DNA of 64,000 nt, from the NCBI GenBank assembly GCA_028275365.1, contig JAPWUU010000001.1, positions 38,208 to 102,207 of the forward strand, written 5' to 3'. This document shows, piece by piece, positions 8,501-16,953 of the stretch. Under the pieces are notes generated by a model. It made no database searches. It was not told the origin of the DNA and saw nothing but the letters and a program-made list of their open reading frames with translations. Each line of letters begins with the position of its first letter. The first letter of the stretch is position 1. This stretch comes from Candidatus Caldatribacterium sp. (lineage in GTDB: Bacteria; Atribacterota; Atribacteria; Atribacterales; Caldatribacteriaceae). Position numbers and translations under genes: made by a program.

Positions 8501-9403
8501 TCAACCACCTTCTTTCAGGAGTTTTTGCATTTCCAGAGCGTTCCGCACCGCAAAGTCCCGGTAGCAATTGTTGAACATCACGAAAACTTCGGTATTTTCA
8601 GGGAGCCTGGCAAGAATCCGTTTTTTCCACTCGGCGAGCTCCTCGTGGGAGTAGAGGTACCGGAATTTCTCTGAAACCGGGAGGTTCTTCCCCTGCCATG
8701 CTTCTTTGTTCCTCCCATGGAAACGGACGACGGCGACCCGATGCGTCGTCTCGAAGAACGGCGGAACGGTCCAGGGGAGCTCAGGTTCATCAACACACAC
8801 AAGAGCAAAGCCAAGGTCTTTGAGCAGTTTCAGTGTACGGGGGAAGAGGGTTTTCTGTATCCAGCTTCTGTGGCGGAATTCTATGGCTGCGGTAATGCCT
8901 TCGGTGTGGTTGCGGAGCCACTCGAGGTACGCAAAGGATTCGGATTCAGGGCGGAACCAGGGGGGAAACTGGAAGAGGATATACCCGAGTTTTCCCCCCT
9001 CCCTGAGGGGATTCAGGGTCTTGAGGAACGCAAGAAGAACTTCTCCAAGCCACGGTTGGGGAACATCCTTTGTAGAGAATTCCTCTGCCTTTTGCCAGTC
9101 AGGACCAAGGGTTTTCAAAAGGGGAAGAGGCAGAGCTCTTTTCGGCGTGCGGTGGAAGGTGAAGAGGGAGAGCGCCTTCACGTTGAAGAGAAAGCCTTCC
9201 GGTGTCCGCTCTGCCCAGAGAACCGCATTCCTTTCAGAAGGGAAAGCATAGAACGTGGCATCCACCTCTACAGTGTCGAAGTGCTCTGCATAGAAACGGA
9301 GACGCTCTGCCGGAGTCTGAACGGTTTTGGGGTAGAAATCGCTCTCCTCAATCAGCGTCCGATCGGTCCACGAACAGGTCCCCACATGGAACACTGGTGT
9401 CAC
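8501..9403 (-). CDS. DUF72 (YecE-like) protein
   Basis: This protein of about 300 residues belongs to the DUF72 family, a TIM-barrel-like group of unknown biochemical function found widely in bacteria and archaea. The start of the mature sequence, HVGTCSWTD, the segment VEVDATFYAFPS, and ILFQFPPWFRPE, AIEFRHRSW and MFNNCYRDFAV are characteristic. GTG 9403 and GTG 9394 are both possible starts behind AGGAAG; a longer frame continues upstream but contains the promoter. It is the first gene of the operon with SDR, cyclase and zwf. Confidence 0.85.
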   Translation of the reverse strand: MTPVFHVGTCSWTDRTLIEESDFYPKTVQTPAERLRFYAEHFDTVEVDATFYAFPSERNAVLWAERTPEGFLFNVKALSLFTFHRTPKRALPLPLLKTLGPDWQKAEEFSTKDVPQPWLGEVLLAFLKTLNPLREGGKLGYILFQFPPWFRPESESFAYLEWLRNHTEGITAAIEFRHRSWIQKTLFPRTLKLLKDLGFALVCVDEPELPWTVPPFFETTHRVAVVRFHGRNKEAWQGKNLPVSEKFRYLYSHEELAEWKKRILARLPENTEVFVMFNNCYRDFAVRNALEMQKLLKEGG

Positions 9404-9415
9404 CTTCCTGAGGAG

Positions 9416-9444
9416 AGTATAGTACCTCCCGGGGCGTGAGGCAA
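9416..9444 (-). promoter_or_regulatory. Promoter of the DUF72-SDR-cyclase-zwf operon
   Basis: On the minus strand TTGCCT (9444-9439), a 17-base spacer and TATACT (9421-9416) form a sigma-70-like promoter, with the start codon 13 bases further on and AGGAAG between them. Confidence 0.6.
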
Positions 9445-9750
9445 CTGAACAAGTAGATCTGCAACAGGGAGGGTAGGAGAAAAGAGCAGTGTATAGGAAA
9501 GCAGGTATTCTTCTTTCTAGCATGTTCCAGGAAACGGGGAGAGCTCGGGAAAGTGCCCCTTTCCAGTACGGGCGAAGAGGCGATGGAGTAAGGATGGTGG
9601 AGCGACTCAACCGTACCTTCCAGAAGGATTCCCCCTGTCCTGCAATGATAAAGTGGACCTTAACACTATGAGGTTCCAAGGAGAAGACTACACCGGAGCG
9701 CGAGGGAGAGGAGCCCTGGGGAGAGCTGAGGGGATACCGTACTTTAATGC
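9445..9750. other. Stretch without a recognisable gene
   Basis: No frame here encodes anything I recognise on either strand. The stretch separates the DUF72 operon promoter from the promoter of the ATPase/DUF3226 pair. Its base composition is more mixed than that of the neighbouring genes. It may be a scar of the event that brought in the ATPase pair, but no terminal repeat was found. Confidence 0.4.
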
Positions 9751-9779
9751 TTGACTTGTGGGGAGTGAAGCAGTAGAAT
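9751..9779 (+). promoter_or_regulatory. Promoter of the ATPase-DUF3226 pair
   Basis: TTGACT (9751-9756), a 17-base spacer and TAGAAT (9774-9779) form a strong sigma-70-like promoter 45 bases before the ATPase start codon. Confidence 0.65.
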
Positions 9780-9823
9780 CGGATGCACCCGGTGTGGATG
9801 CAGAGAAAGAGGGCATTTGAGCT

Positions 9824-10921
9824 ATGTACCAATCTTTTGAGGTGAGGAATTTTCGGTGTTTCCGCGAATTAAAGCTCGATGAACTGGCCCAAATCAACCT
9901 TGTCGTGGGGGCTAACAACGTTGGCAAAACGGCATTGCTGGAGGCTCTGTTTATCCACTGTGGGACGTACCGTCCTGAGCTGACGTTCAAGGTTAATGCT
10001 TTCCGTGGGGTGGAGCAAGTAAAGGTTGAACTGGGCCGATGGGCTGAAACACCGTGGGATGGCCTTTTCCACCAGTTTGATGTTTCTCAGGCTATCACCT
10101 TGGAAGGAAAGGACACGGTCGCAGGTTGGCGGCTGGTTCGGTTGAGAGTTTTGCGCGATGTATCGGAACTGGCAGAGATAATGGCATCCTTGCACACTGT
10201 GGGAGTAACCCCTGTCCCTTACGGGCACCTGAGGGTTTCCGTGGCCACGGAGATTGCTCAGGTGCTCGAACTGGAGTACACGATGGACGGCAGAGGCGGA
10301 AAGTTTTACGCAGTCATAGACCCGAACGGGGTTCGTTTTGCGCCGATTCCACCTGCTCCTCCTTTTCCGGCTTTCTTTCAGACCTCCCGTGGGCGTGTTT
10401 CTTTTAGGGATGAGGCCGAAATGTTTGGAAATCTGCAAGTTCGGGGTGAGCAGGACGAGGTCCTGAAGGTTCTTCGGCTCATCGAGCCGAGACTCCGCCG
10501 TCTTGAAATGGTGGTTGTTGCCGGAGAACCGATCCTGCATGGAGATATAGGTGGCAACCGCATGATTCCTTTACCCTTTCTCGGGGAAGGTATGGTCCGT
10601 CTGGCGAGTCTGGTTTTGCATATCGGCAATGCACCCGATGGTGTCGTGCTTGTGGACGAAATTGAGAACGGACTTCACCATACCGTTTTGACCTCGGTGT
10701 GGCAGGCTGTTGGGGAAGCCGCGAGAAAGTTCAACACACAGATTTTCGCCACGACTCATAGCCTGGAGTGTGTTATTGCTGCTCACAAAGTGTTCTCACA
10801 GACCCAATCCTGTGAGTTCCTCTTACACCGTCTAGAACGGGTGAACGACGAGATTAGGGCCATCACTTACGATCGGGAAACTTTAAAAGCAGCTATTGAG
10901 GCGGATCTCGAGGTGCGGTAA
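9824..10921 (+). CDS. AAA family ATPase (OLD/AAA_15-like)
   Basis: This 365-residue ATPase is of the SMC/RecF-like AAA_15/AAA_21 group found in OLD nucleases and PARIS-type defence systems. Its N-terminus is the standard YQSFEVRNFRCFRELKLDEL strand pattern. Walker A is GANNVGKT (about residues 30-37), Walker B is VVLVDEIENGLH (about 273-284) and the switch histidine lies in ATTHSLE. It carries no TOPRIM domain of its own. The next gene, read without any gap, encodes a TOPRIM-like DUF3226 protein, so the two together equal a split OLD nuclease. Base composition looks lower in GC than the surrounding genes, suggesting lateral transfer. The defence role is inferred. Confidence 0.85.
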   Translation: MYQSFEVRNFRCFRELKLDELAQINLVVGANNVGKTALLEALFIHCGTYRPELTFKVNAFRGVEQVKVELGRWAETPWDGLFHQFDVSQAITLEGKDTVAGWRLVRLRVLRDVSELAEIMASLHTVGVTPVPYGHLRVSVATEIAQVLELEYTMDGRGGKFYAVIDPNGVRFAPIPPAPPFPAFFQTSRGRVSFRDEAEMFGNLQVRGEQDEVLKVLRLIEPRLRRLEMVVVAGEPILHGDIGGNRMIPLPFLGEGMVRLASLVLHIGNAPDGVVLVDEIENGLHHTVLTSVWQAVGEAARKFNTQIFATTHSLECVIAAHKVFSQTQSCEFLLHRLERVNDEIRAITYDRETLKAAIEADLEVR

Positions 10922-11530
10922 ATGCCCATACAGATTACGTCCCCCTGTGTTCTGGTGGTCGAAGGGGAAGAAGACAAGCGGTTTTTTGAGGCGTTGCTTC
11001 GGTATTTGCAGCTGGAAGCACAGGTGATACCGGTTGGTGGCAAGACCCAACTGAGGTATGGCCTGAAAGCTCTCGTTCAAAGCCCTCGTTTTTATACGGT
11101 AGCTCGCTTAGGAGTGTCAAGAGATGCGGATAGTGCCCCGAGGGCTGCGTTTCAAAGTGTGTGCGATGCCCTGAGGACCCTGGGTTTGCCGTTTCCTGCT
11201 GATCCGTTACATGTTGTGGAAGGCTGTCCTCAGGTTGGCGTCTTGATTTTGCCGGGTCCAGACACGCCGGGTACCCTGGAAGACCTTTGCCTTGAGGCTG
11301 TTGCTCAGGATCCGGCTATGGACTGCGTGGAGAGGTACTTTCAGTGCTTACGACAACAAGCCATTCCTGTGGCCGATAGCAAAATCTCAAAAGCAAAAGT
11401 TCATGCGTTCCTGGCGTCAAAGCCGGAACCGGGGAGACGACTGGGCGAAGCAGCACAGGCCGGTTACTGGCCGTTCGATAACAAGGCCTTTGAACAGGTG
11501 AAGGACTTCCTTAAGCGTTTGTTCGGGTGA
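10922..11530 (+). CDS. DUF3226 TOPRIM-like protein
   Basis: This 202-residue protein matches the DUF3226 pattern, a TOPRIM-related domain. The acidic motif VVEGEEDKRFF lies at residues 11-21 and a DxD motif at about 68-70 (SRDAD), with a later GTLEDL segment. These are the metal-binding positions expected of TOPRIM nucleases. It begins immediately after the ATPase stop codon, so the two are cotranscribed and probably form one complex. In OLD, Gabija GajA and PARIS, an ATPase of this class works with a TOPRIM nuclease; DNA or tRNA cleavage during phage attack is an inference by analogy. Confidence 0.75.
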   Translation: MPIQITSPCVLVVEGEEDKRFFEALLRYLQLEAQVIPVGGKTQLRYGLKALVQSPRFYTVARLGVSRDADSAPRAAFQSVCDALRTLGLPFPADPLHVVEGCPQVGVLILPGPDTPGTLEDLCLEAVAQDPAMDCVERYFQCLRQQAIPVADSKISKAKVHAFLASKPEPGRRLGEAAQAGYWPFDNKAFEQVKDFLKRLFG

Positions 11531-11659
11531 CCTGAGCCCTTGCTCTTACTGCGGGTTTCATTCTGAGCTCCTGGGAGGTTTGGTGTGCAGACGTTTTTCC
11601 GTTACCTTCCACCTGCCCCGGCATGGTAGAATGAAGGAAGTACGAAAGGAGGTCTTGCT

Positions 11660-12760
11660 ATGGCTATAGAAAGGGTTCCAGACCTTCCCCGCAAGATGAA
11701 AGCGGTGGTGAACCACGCTCCCTATGACTTCCGTCTTGAGGAGATTCCGGTTCCAGAGGTTGGTCCTGAGGAAGTCCTCATCCGGGTGGGGGGATGCGGT
11801 ATCTGCGCTGGGGATGTGAAGACCTTCCACGGGAATCCCCGGGTGTGGGGTGGTAATGGCCATCCCCCGTACGTGGTGACTCCAGTCGTTCCAGGGCATG
11901 AGTTCTTCGGCCAGGTGGTGGCCCTGGGAGAAGGGACAAAGGAGAAACACGGCATTGCCCTCGGAGACTGGGTGGCCGTGGAGCAGATTATCCCCTGTGG
12001 GGTGTGCCGCTTCTGCGAGGAAGGGAGCTACTGGATGTGTGAGCGGCACTACATTTTCGGTTTCAAGCGCCATGAGGCCGAGGGAGGATTTGCCGAGTAC
12101 ATGCGCCTGCCCCGAAACTCCCGGATTCACAGGCTCCCGGAAGGGTTCCCTCTCCGGGTTGCACCCTACATTGAGCCTCTGGGATGCGCCATCCATGCCG
12201 TGGACCGGGCGGACATCACCTTCCGGGACGTGGTGGTCATTGCCGGGATGGGGGCCATAGGCCTGGGCATGCTCCAGGTAGCTCGTCTGAGAAACCCCCG
12301 GCTCCTCATCGCCGTCGATGTCATCGAGAAGCGCCTGGACCTCGCGAAGAAACTCGGTGCTGACCTTGTTCTCAACCCGAAAGTCGTGGATGTGGTGGAG
12401 GAGGTCAAGCGCCTCACCGATGGCTACGGGTGCGACGTGTACATCCACGCAAGCGGCAATCCCCAGGGGGTCATCCAGGGGCTTAGCATGCTCCGCCGCC
12501 TTGGCCGTTACGTGGAGTTCAGCGTCTTCAACGCCCCAACGACAGTGGACTGGAGCATCATCGGAGACGTCAAGGAGCTCGATATCCGAGGTGCCCACCT
12601 GAGCCCCTGGACCTACCCTGTGGCTATCCGCTTCCTCCATGAGGGCCTTGTGAAAGCCGATGACATCATCACCCATGAACTTCCCCTTGAGGAGTTCAAG
12701 AGAGGGCTTGAGCTTGCCGAGAAAGGCGATGAAGCCATTCGGGTGGTGCTCAAGCCGTAG
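11660..12760 (+). CDS. Zinc-dependent polyol dehydrogenase, EltD-like
   Basis: This is a medium-chain, zinc-dependent alcohol dehydrogenase of 366 residues. It most resembles the erythritol / L-threitol dehydrogenase branch. Catalytic-zinc ligands lie in GGCGICAGD and GHEFFG, and structural-zinc cysteines in PCGVCRFCEEGSYWMC (about 112-127). The NAD-binding loop is GMGAIGLG. A strong AAAGGAGGT ribosome binding site precedes ATG 11660. A -10-like TAGAAT lies at 11627-11632, but with only a weak -35. The next gene is a SorC-type regulator, consistent with an inducible polyol or sugar catabolic unit. The exact substrate is not visible. Confidence 0.85.
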   Translation: MAIERVPDLPRKMKAVVNHAPYDFRLEEIPVPEVGPEEVLIRVGGCGICAGDVKTFHGNPRVWGGNGHPPYVVTPVVPGHEFFGQVVALGEGTKEKHGIALGDWVAVEQIIPCGVCRFCEEGSYWMCERHYIFGFKRHEAEGGFAEYMRLPRNSRIHRLPEGFPLRVAPYIEPLGCAIHAVDRADITFRDVVVIAGMGAIGLGMLQVARLRNPRLLIAVDVIEKRLDLAKKLGADLVLNPKVVDVVEEVKRLTDGYGCDVYIHASGNPQGVIQGLSMLRRLGRYVEFSVFNAPTTVDWSIIGDVKELDIRGAHLSPWTYPVAIRFLHEGLVKADDIITHELPLEEFKRGLELAEKGDEAIRVVLKP

Positions 12761-12762
12761 GG

Positions 12763-13722
12763 GTGAATCCTTTGCCCAGGCGAAAGGATAATTTTGCCCT
12801 GGCCTGCGAAGTGGCAAAGCTGTACTACTACGAGGACCTCACCCAGGACCAGATTGGTGAGGTCCTCGGCCTTTCCCGACAGAAGGTCTCAAGGCTTCTT
12901 CGCTGGGCAAAAGAGGAAGGCATTGTCCAGATTCGGGTGCTTGACACAGGGGAGGACATGAAGACCCTTGAGGCGCAGCTTCGGGAACGTTTCGGTCTTC
13001 GGGATGTGCGGGTGGCCTCAACCTTCAGCCGTGACCCGGGCCTTGTGGTGAAGCGAATTGCCCAGGTTGCTGCATCGTACCTTCGGGGAGTGGTTGAGCC
13101 CCACACCTCCTTGGGGGTTGCCTACGGGAAAACGCTCTTTGCCATGACCCATTTCCTCGTACCGAAAGCCGTCCCGGGCTTCCAAGTGGTGCAGATTATG
13201 GGAGGGTACGGGAAGCTCAAGGGAGACGTCGTGGCGGTGGAACTCGCCCGGGCCCTGGCGCAGAATTTCGGTGGGAGTGTGGTGTATCTCCTGGCTCCAG
13301 CATTTGCGAAGGATGAGGCAACGCGGGATGCCCTCCTTGGTGATGAGCGTGTGGCTCGAGTTTTGGAACTTGCCCGCAACGTGGATATTGCCCTTGTGGG
13401 GATTGGCGGGGTAACTTCGGGTTCCACCTTGCTGGACACCGGGGACATTTCCCCCCACGAGGTTGAGGAGCTTATCGCCCGGAAAGCGGTCGGGAATATC
13501 TGTGGCAATTTCTATAATGAGCAGGGGGAGCCGGTTCCCTGCCAGGCCGATCGGCGGCGTATTGCCCTGACCCTACAGGAGCTCTCGAGAATCCCAAGGG
13601 TCATAGGGGTAGCGGGAGGAGAGGAAAAGCTCAGGCCTATTCTTGGAGCGCTTCGGGGGAAGTTCGTGAACATCCTCATCACCGATGACGTTACCGCTTC
13701 GGCCCTTCTTGAAAAGGGTTAA
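12763..13722 (+). CDS. SorC/DeoR-type sugar-binding transcriptional regulator
   Basis: This 319-residue regulator has an N-terminal helix-turn-helix (YYYEDLTQDQIGEVLGLSRQ, then KVSRLLRWAKEEGI) followed by a SorC-type sugar-phosphate-binding domain with GVAYGKTLFAM and GIGGVTSGSTLL. Proteins of this family sense a phosphorylated sugar and control neighbouring catabolic genes. It starts two bases after the dehydrogenase stop and is followed by an ABC sugar-importer operon, so these are its likely targets. GTG 12763 is used; TTG 12772 is an alternative and neither has a clear ribosome binding site. Confidence 0.88.
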   Translation: MNPLPRRKDNFALACEVAKLYYYEDLTQDQIGEVLGLSRQKVSRLLRWAKEEGIVQIRVLDTGEDMKTLEAQLRERFGLRDVRVASTFSRDPGLVVKRIAQVAASYLRGVVEPHTSLGVAYGKTLFAMTHFLVPKAVPGFQVVQIMGGYGKLKGDVVAVELARALAQNFGGSVVYLLAPAFAKDEATRDALLGDERVARVLELARNVDIALVGIGGVTSGSTLLDTGDISPHEVEELIARKAVGNICGNFYNEQGEPVPCQADRRRIALTLQELSRIPRVIGVAGGEEKLRPILGALRGKFVNILITDDVTASALLEKG

Positions 13723-13725
13723 CAT

Positions 13726-13754
13726 TTGCGCTCAGTGTTTTCTGGGAGTATAAT
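13726..13754 (+). promoter_or_regulatory. Promoter of the sugar ABC importer operon
   Basis: TTGCGC (13726-13731), a 17-base spacer and a perfect -10 TATAAT (13749-13754) precede the binding-protein gene. AAAGGAGG at 13781-13788 is its ribosome binding site. No clear operator palindrome was found. Confidence 0.7.
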
Positions 13755-13797
13755 TACAACATAGGAGGAACGTCATACCAAAAGGAGGGGTGTGGTT

Positions 13798-15204
13798 ATG
13801 CGGAAGTTCCTTCTGTTCCTCTTTGCCTTCGTGCTTCTCGCAAGTGTAGCCTACGCTTCACCGGTGAAACTCGTCGTTGTCGGGGATGCGGGACATAACC
13901 TGAAACCTTTTGAGTGGTATGCGAAGGACCTGAAGGAGAAATTCGATGTGGAGCTTGAGGTCATTGGTGTTCCCTTTGGAGAACTCTACGAGAAAGAGAA
14001 AGTGGAGCTCATTGCCGGAACTGGCGCTTTCGACATCATGATTGTTTTCCCCAAATTCCTCGCCGAGTTTGCTGCCAACGGTTGGCTCTATCCTCTTGAC
14101 GAATTTGTCGCAAAGCTTGATCCCAAGCTCGACGACGTTACCCCGGGATACCGGGACTTCTACTGTAAATATGGCGGCAAGCTCTATGCTCTCCCCTACG
14201 ACGGTGACGTCCTGAGCCTCTATTACCGGAAGGACCTCCTTGAGAACGAAGAAGAGCGAAAGGCCTTTAAGGAGAAGTATGGGTATGATCTCAAAGTTCC
14301 CGAGACCTGGGATGAGTACCTCGATGTAGCTGAGTTCTTCACCCGGAAGGCCGGAGAGAAGCTCGCCGGAGAGGTCCTGCAGCGAGATTTCTACGGGACC
14401 GCCTACTACGGCCAGAAGGACCAGATTTTCGCCTGGTGGGGGAACATCTTTGCAAGCCTCGGTGGAGTGTACTTCGATGAAGAGACCATGGAGCCGGCCA
14501 TTAACTCTGAAGCGGGAGTGAAGGCCCTGGAGATTATGAAGGAAATCCACAAGTACTGTCCTCCCGATGTCCTGGCCTACGGATACGAAGAACTGAAAGA
14601 CGTCTTCCTCAATGGGGACTGCTTCATGGTCATCCAGTGGCCCTGTGTGGGGAAGAAGGGAGCGGATCCAGCACAGTCAAAGATTGTCGGAAAAATCGGA
14701 GTCTCTCACGTTCCGGGAGTCAAAAAGGATGGCGAGATATACTATCGGGCCATGATGCCCTGTGGGCGAGTTCTGGCCATTGCCGCACAGTCAAAAGACC
14801 CCTGGAAGGCATACCAGGTCATCCACTACCTCTCGGTGGTCACAAGCCTTGATGACGTCTCTACTCCTGAGACTGGCCTTGATCCCTACCGGTACTCTCA
14901 CTTTGCTCACCCCGAGGCCTACGAGATGTTCGCTAATGTCGAGGACGCAAAGATTTACCTTGCTGGTGTCCAGAAGAACATGGAGAAAGGGTACCCCGAA
15001 ATGGTCCTTCCTGGAACGGTGGAGTACGAGGAGACCCTGGGTGTGGCCCTCACCAAGGCTCTCGCCGGGGAGCTCGATCCCAAGAGCGCTTTAGATGAAG
15101 CAGCACAGGCCTGGAGAGATATTCTTGAGCGATTTGGGAAAGAGCAGCAGAAAGCCCTCTACCAAGAGCTTGTGAAAGGCTGGAAAGCCGTGGGTCTCTG
15201 GTGA
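13798..15204 (+). CDS. Sugar ABC importer, extracellular solute-binding protein
   Basis: This is a family-1 extracellular solute-binding protein of about 468 residues. An N-terminal signal peptide of about 20 residues (MRKFLLFLFAFVLLASVAYA) ends before SPVKLVV. The body shows the usual binding-protein pattern: GTGAFDIMIV, LYPLDEFV, ALPYDGDVLSLYYRKDLL and PETWDEYLDVAEFF. It delivers a sugar or oligosaccharide to the two permeases that follow. ATG 13798 is favoured over GTG 13792 because of spacing to AAAGGAGG. A hairpin with a T-run directly after the stop codon should lower expression of the permeases relative to this protein. Confidence 0.92.
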   Translation: MRKFLLFLFAFVLLASVAYASPVKLVVVGDAGHNLKPFEWYAKDLKEKFDVELEVIGVPFGELYEKEKVELIAGTGAFDIMIVFPKFLAEFAANGWLYPLDEFVAKLDPKLDDVTPGYRDFYCKYGGKLYALPYDGDVLSLYYRKDLLENEEERKAFKEKYGYDLKVPETWDEYLDVAEFFTRKAGEKLAGEVLQRDFYGTAYYGQKDQIFAWWGNIFASLGGVYFDEETMEPAINSEAGVKALEIMKEIHKYCPPDVLAYGYEELKDVFLNGDCFMVIQWPCVGKKGADPAQSKIVGKIGVSHVPGVKKDGEIYYRAMMPCGRVLAIAAQSKDPWKAYQVIHYLSVVTSLDDVSTPETGLDPYRYSHFAHPEAYEMFANVEDAKIYLAGVQKNMEKGYPEMVLPGTVEYEETLGVALTKALAGELDPKSALDEAAQAWRDILERFGKEQQKALYQELVKGWKAVGLW

Positions 15205-15211
15205 GATCACC

Positions 15212-15241
15212 GGGGCTGGGGTTCTCCCCCAGCCCCTTTTT
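15212..15241 (+). terminator. Intergenic hairpin with T-run (partial terminator)
   Basis: A perfect 10-bp stem (15212-15221 pairing with 15227-15236), a 5-base loop and five Ts (15237-15241) lie between the binding-protein gene and the first permease. It looks like an intrinsic terminator that some polymerases would pass. Confidence 0.8.
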
Positions 15242-15253
15242 CCGGAGGAAACC

Positions 15254-16135
15254 ATGGGAGGCTTGCGCAAAAGAGACTGGTGGATGGCTTTCCTTTTTGT
15301 CCTTCCGGTGGTTGTGATTCTCCTTGCCATTTCCATCTTCCCGATGGTGTACTCTTTCTACCTCAGCCTCTGCAGATGGGACATCGGTATGGGAGGGCAA
15401 CGGACCTTCATCGGAGCGGGAAACTACCTGAGGCTCTTTTCCGATGCCCGTTTCTTCAACTCCCTGAAGAATACCGGTCGGGTCCTCCTTTTTGGAGTGG
15501 GCACGCAGTTTGCCCTCGGCCTTTCTCTGGCACTCCTTTTGAACCGGAGTTTCCGTGGACGGAGTCTCGTGGTGACCCTCTTCCTCCTCCCCATGATGAT
15601 TTCGCCGGTGGTGGTGGGATGTATCTGGAAAATCATCTACCACTACCAGTACGGTCCTCTCAACTACCTCCTGAATCTCCTGGGGATTCGTTCTGTGAAC
15701 TGGCTGGGAAGTGGAAGCATAAGTCCGTACTCTATAGTCCTTGCAGACATCTGGGAGTGGACGCCTTTTATGGTCATCACCCTTCTTGCAGGCTTGCAGG
15801 CCATCCCCGATGACCTCTACGAGGCGGCACGGGTGGATGGAGCCAACCGCTGGCAGATTTTCTCTGGGGTGGTGTTTCCCCTCTTGCGTCCGGTGGTCAT
15901 CATTGCCATCCTCATTCGGGTGATGGACGCGTTCAAAATCTTCGACCTTGTGGTGCTCCTCACCATGGGTGGTCCGGGTCAGGCTTCAGAGAGCGTGGCT
16001 TTTTACAATTACCTCACCGGGTTCAAGTACTTCAGTATGGGTTATGCCTCGGCTATGAGTTACGTCCAGCTTGCGGTCATTGTGGCCATCGCCAACGTTT
16101 TCCTGCGGTCCTTCAAGGGGAGAGCAGTGGTATGA
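15254..16135 (+). CDS. Sugar ABC importer permease, MalF type
   Basis: This 293-residue inner-membrane permease has about six membrane helices and the EAA loop EAARVDGANRWQIF, which contacts the ATPase. The N-terminus LRKRDWWMAFLFVLPVVV is typical of the MalF/UgpA family. GGAGG precedes the ATG. It overlaps the next permease by 4 bp, so the two are translated together and form the heterodimeric channel. No ATPase gene is in this operon, which implies a shared MsmX/UgpC-like ATPase encoded elsewhere. Confidence 0.92.
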   Translation: MGGLRKRDWWMAFLFVLPVVVILLAISIFPMVYSFYLSLCRWDIGMGGQRTFIGAGNYLRLFSDARFFNSLKNTGRVLLFGVGTQFALGLSLALLLNRSFRGRSLVVTLFLLPMMISPVVVGCIWKIIYHYQYGPLNYLLNLLGIRSVNWLGSGSISPYSIVLADIWEWTPFMVITLLAGLQAIPDDLYEAARVDGANRWQIFSGVVFPLLRPVVIIAILIRVMDAFKIFDLVVLLTMGGPGQASESVAFYNYLTGFKYFSMGYASAMSYVQLAVIVAIANVFLRSFKGRAVV

Positions 16136-16953
16136 GGCGACGGGATGGAGTGACGGTGGCAGTCTTTGTGGGCATATTTGTGCTTCTTGCTGTTGCCCTT
16201 GCTCCTTTTGCCTGGAACGTGCTGACTTCCTTCAAGGAAAAGGGAGAGTACTTCACCTACCCTCCAGTTTTCGTTCCCTCGTCGTTTGACCTTGAGCACT
16301 ACGTGCGGGGGTTGCATCTTGGGGGAGCAAAAGGCATAAAAGACAGCTTCATCATCGCCTCCCTCACCACCCTTCTTGCCATTGCCCTGGGGTCACTTGC
16401 GGCGTATTCCCTTTCCCGTTTCCGCATCGGTGGAGACAACTTTGCCTTCTGGATTCTCTCGGTGCGGATGATGCCCCCCATCGCCTCGGTCCTTCCTCTT
16501 TTCCTTTTCTTCCGGTTTTTGCGGTGGCTGGATACCTACCAGGCGCTCATTTTCACCTATGCGCTCGTGAACATCCCCTTCGCCGTCTGGATGATGAAAG
16601 GGTTCTTCGACGAGCTCCCCGTGGAACTTGAAGAGGCAGCGCTCATCGATGGGTGTGGGAGACTGGGAGCTTTCGTCCGAGTGGCCCTGCCCCTTGTGGC
16701 TCCTGGTCTTGTGGCAACGGCGCTCTTCTGCTTCATGTTTTCCTGGAATGAATTCCTCTTTGCGCTGATTCTCGGGCGATCCCGGGTCGTCCCCATCACG
16801 GTGAACATCGCCGGTCTCATCGGGGGTCACGAAATCCTCTGGGCAGAGATTTCAGCGGTCTCCATCGTGGCCAGTGTGCCCATCATTGTCCTTGCCATTC
16901 TCCTCCAGCGGTACCTCGTTCGGGGTCTTACCCTGGGTGCCGTCAAAGGGTGA
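16132..16953 (+). CDS. Sugar ABC importer permease, MalG type
   Basis: This is the 273-residue partner permease with six hydrophobic segments. The EAA loop is ELEEAALIDGCGRLGAFVRV, and SWNEFLFALIL near the C-terminus is typical of MalG/UgpE proteins. It starts within the upstream stop codon (4-bp ATGA overlap). The 3' end overlaps the convergent ribokinase gene by 11 bp. It is the last gene of the importer operon. Confidence 0.92.
   Translation: MRRRDGVTVAVFVGIFVLLAVALAPFAWNVLTSFKEKGEYFTYPPVFVPSSFDLEHYVRGLHLGGAKGIKDSFIIASLTTLLAIALGSLAAYSLSRFRIGGDNFAFWILSVRMMPPIASVLPLFLFFRFLRWLDTYQALIFTYALVNIPFAVWMMKGFFDELPVELEEAALIDGCGRLGAFVRVALPLVAPGLVATALFCFMFSWNEFLFALILGRSRVVPITVNIAGLIGGHEILWAEISAVSIVASVPIIVLAILLQRYLVRGLTLGAVKG

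Noticed and set aside
9404-9832. Upstream extension of the DUF72 frame
   Set aside because: The extension contains the promoter and has no protein-like pattern; DUF72 proteins start near HVGTCSW.
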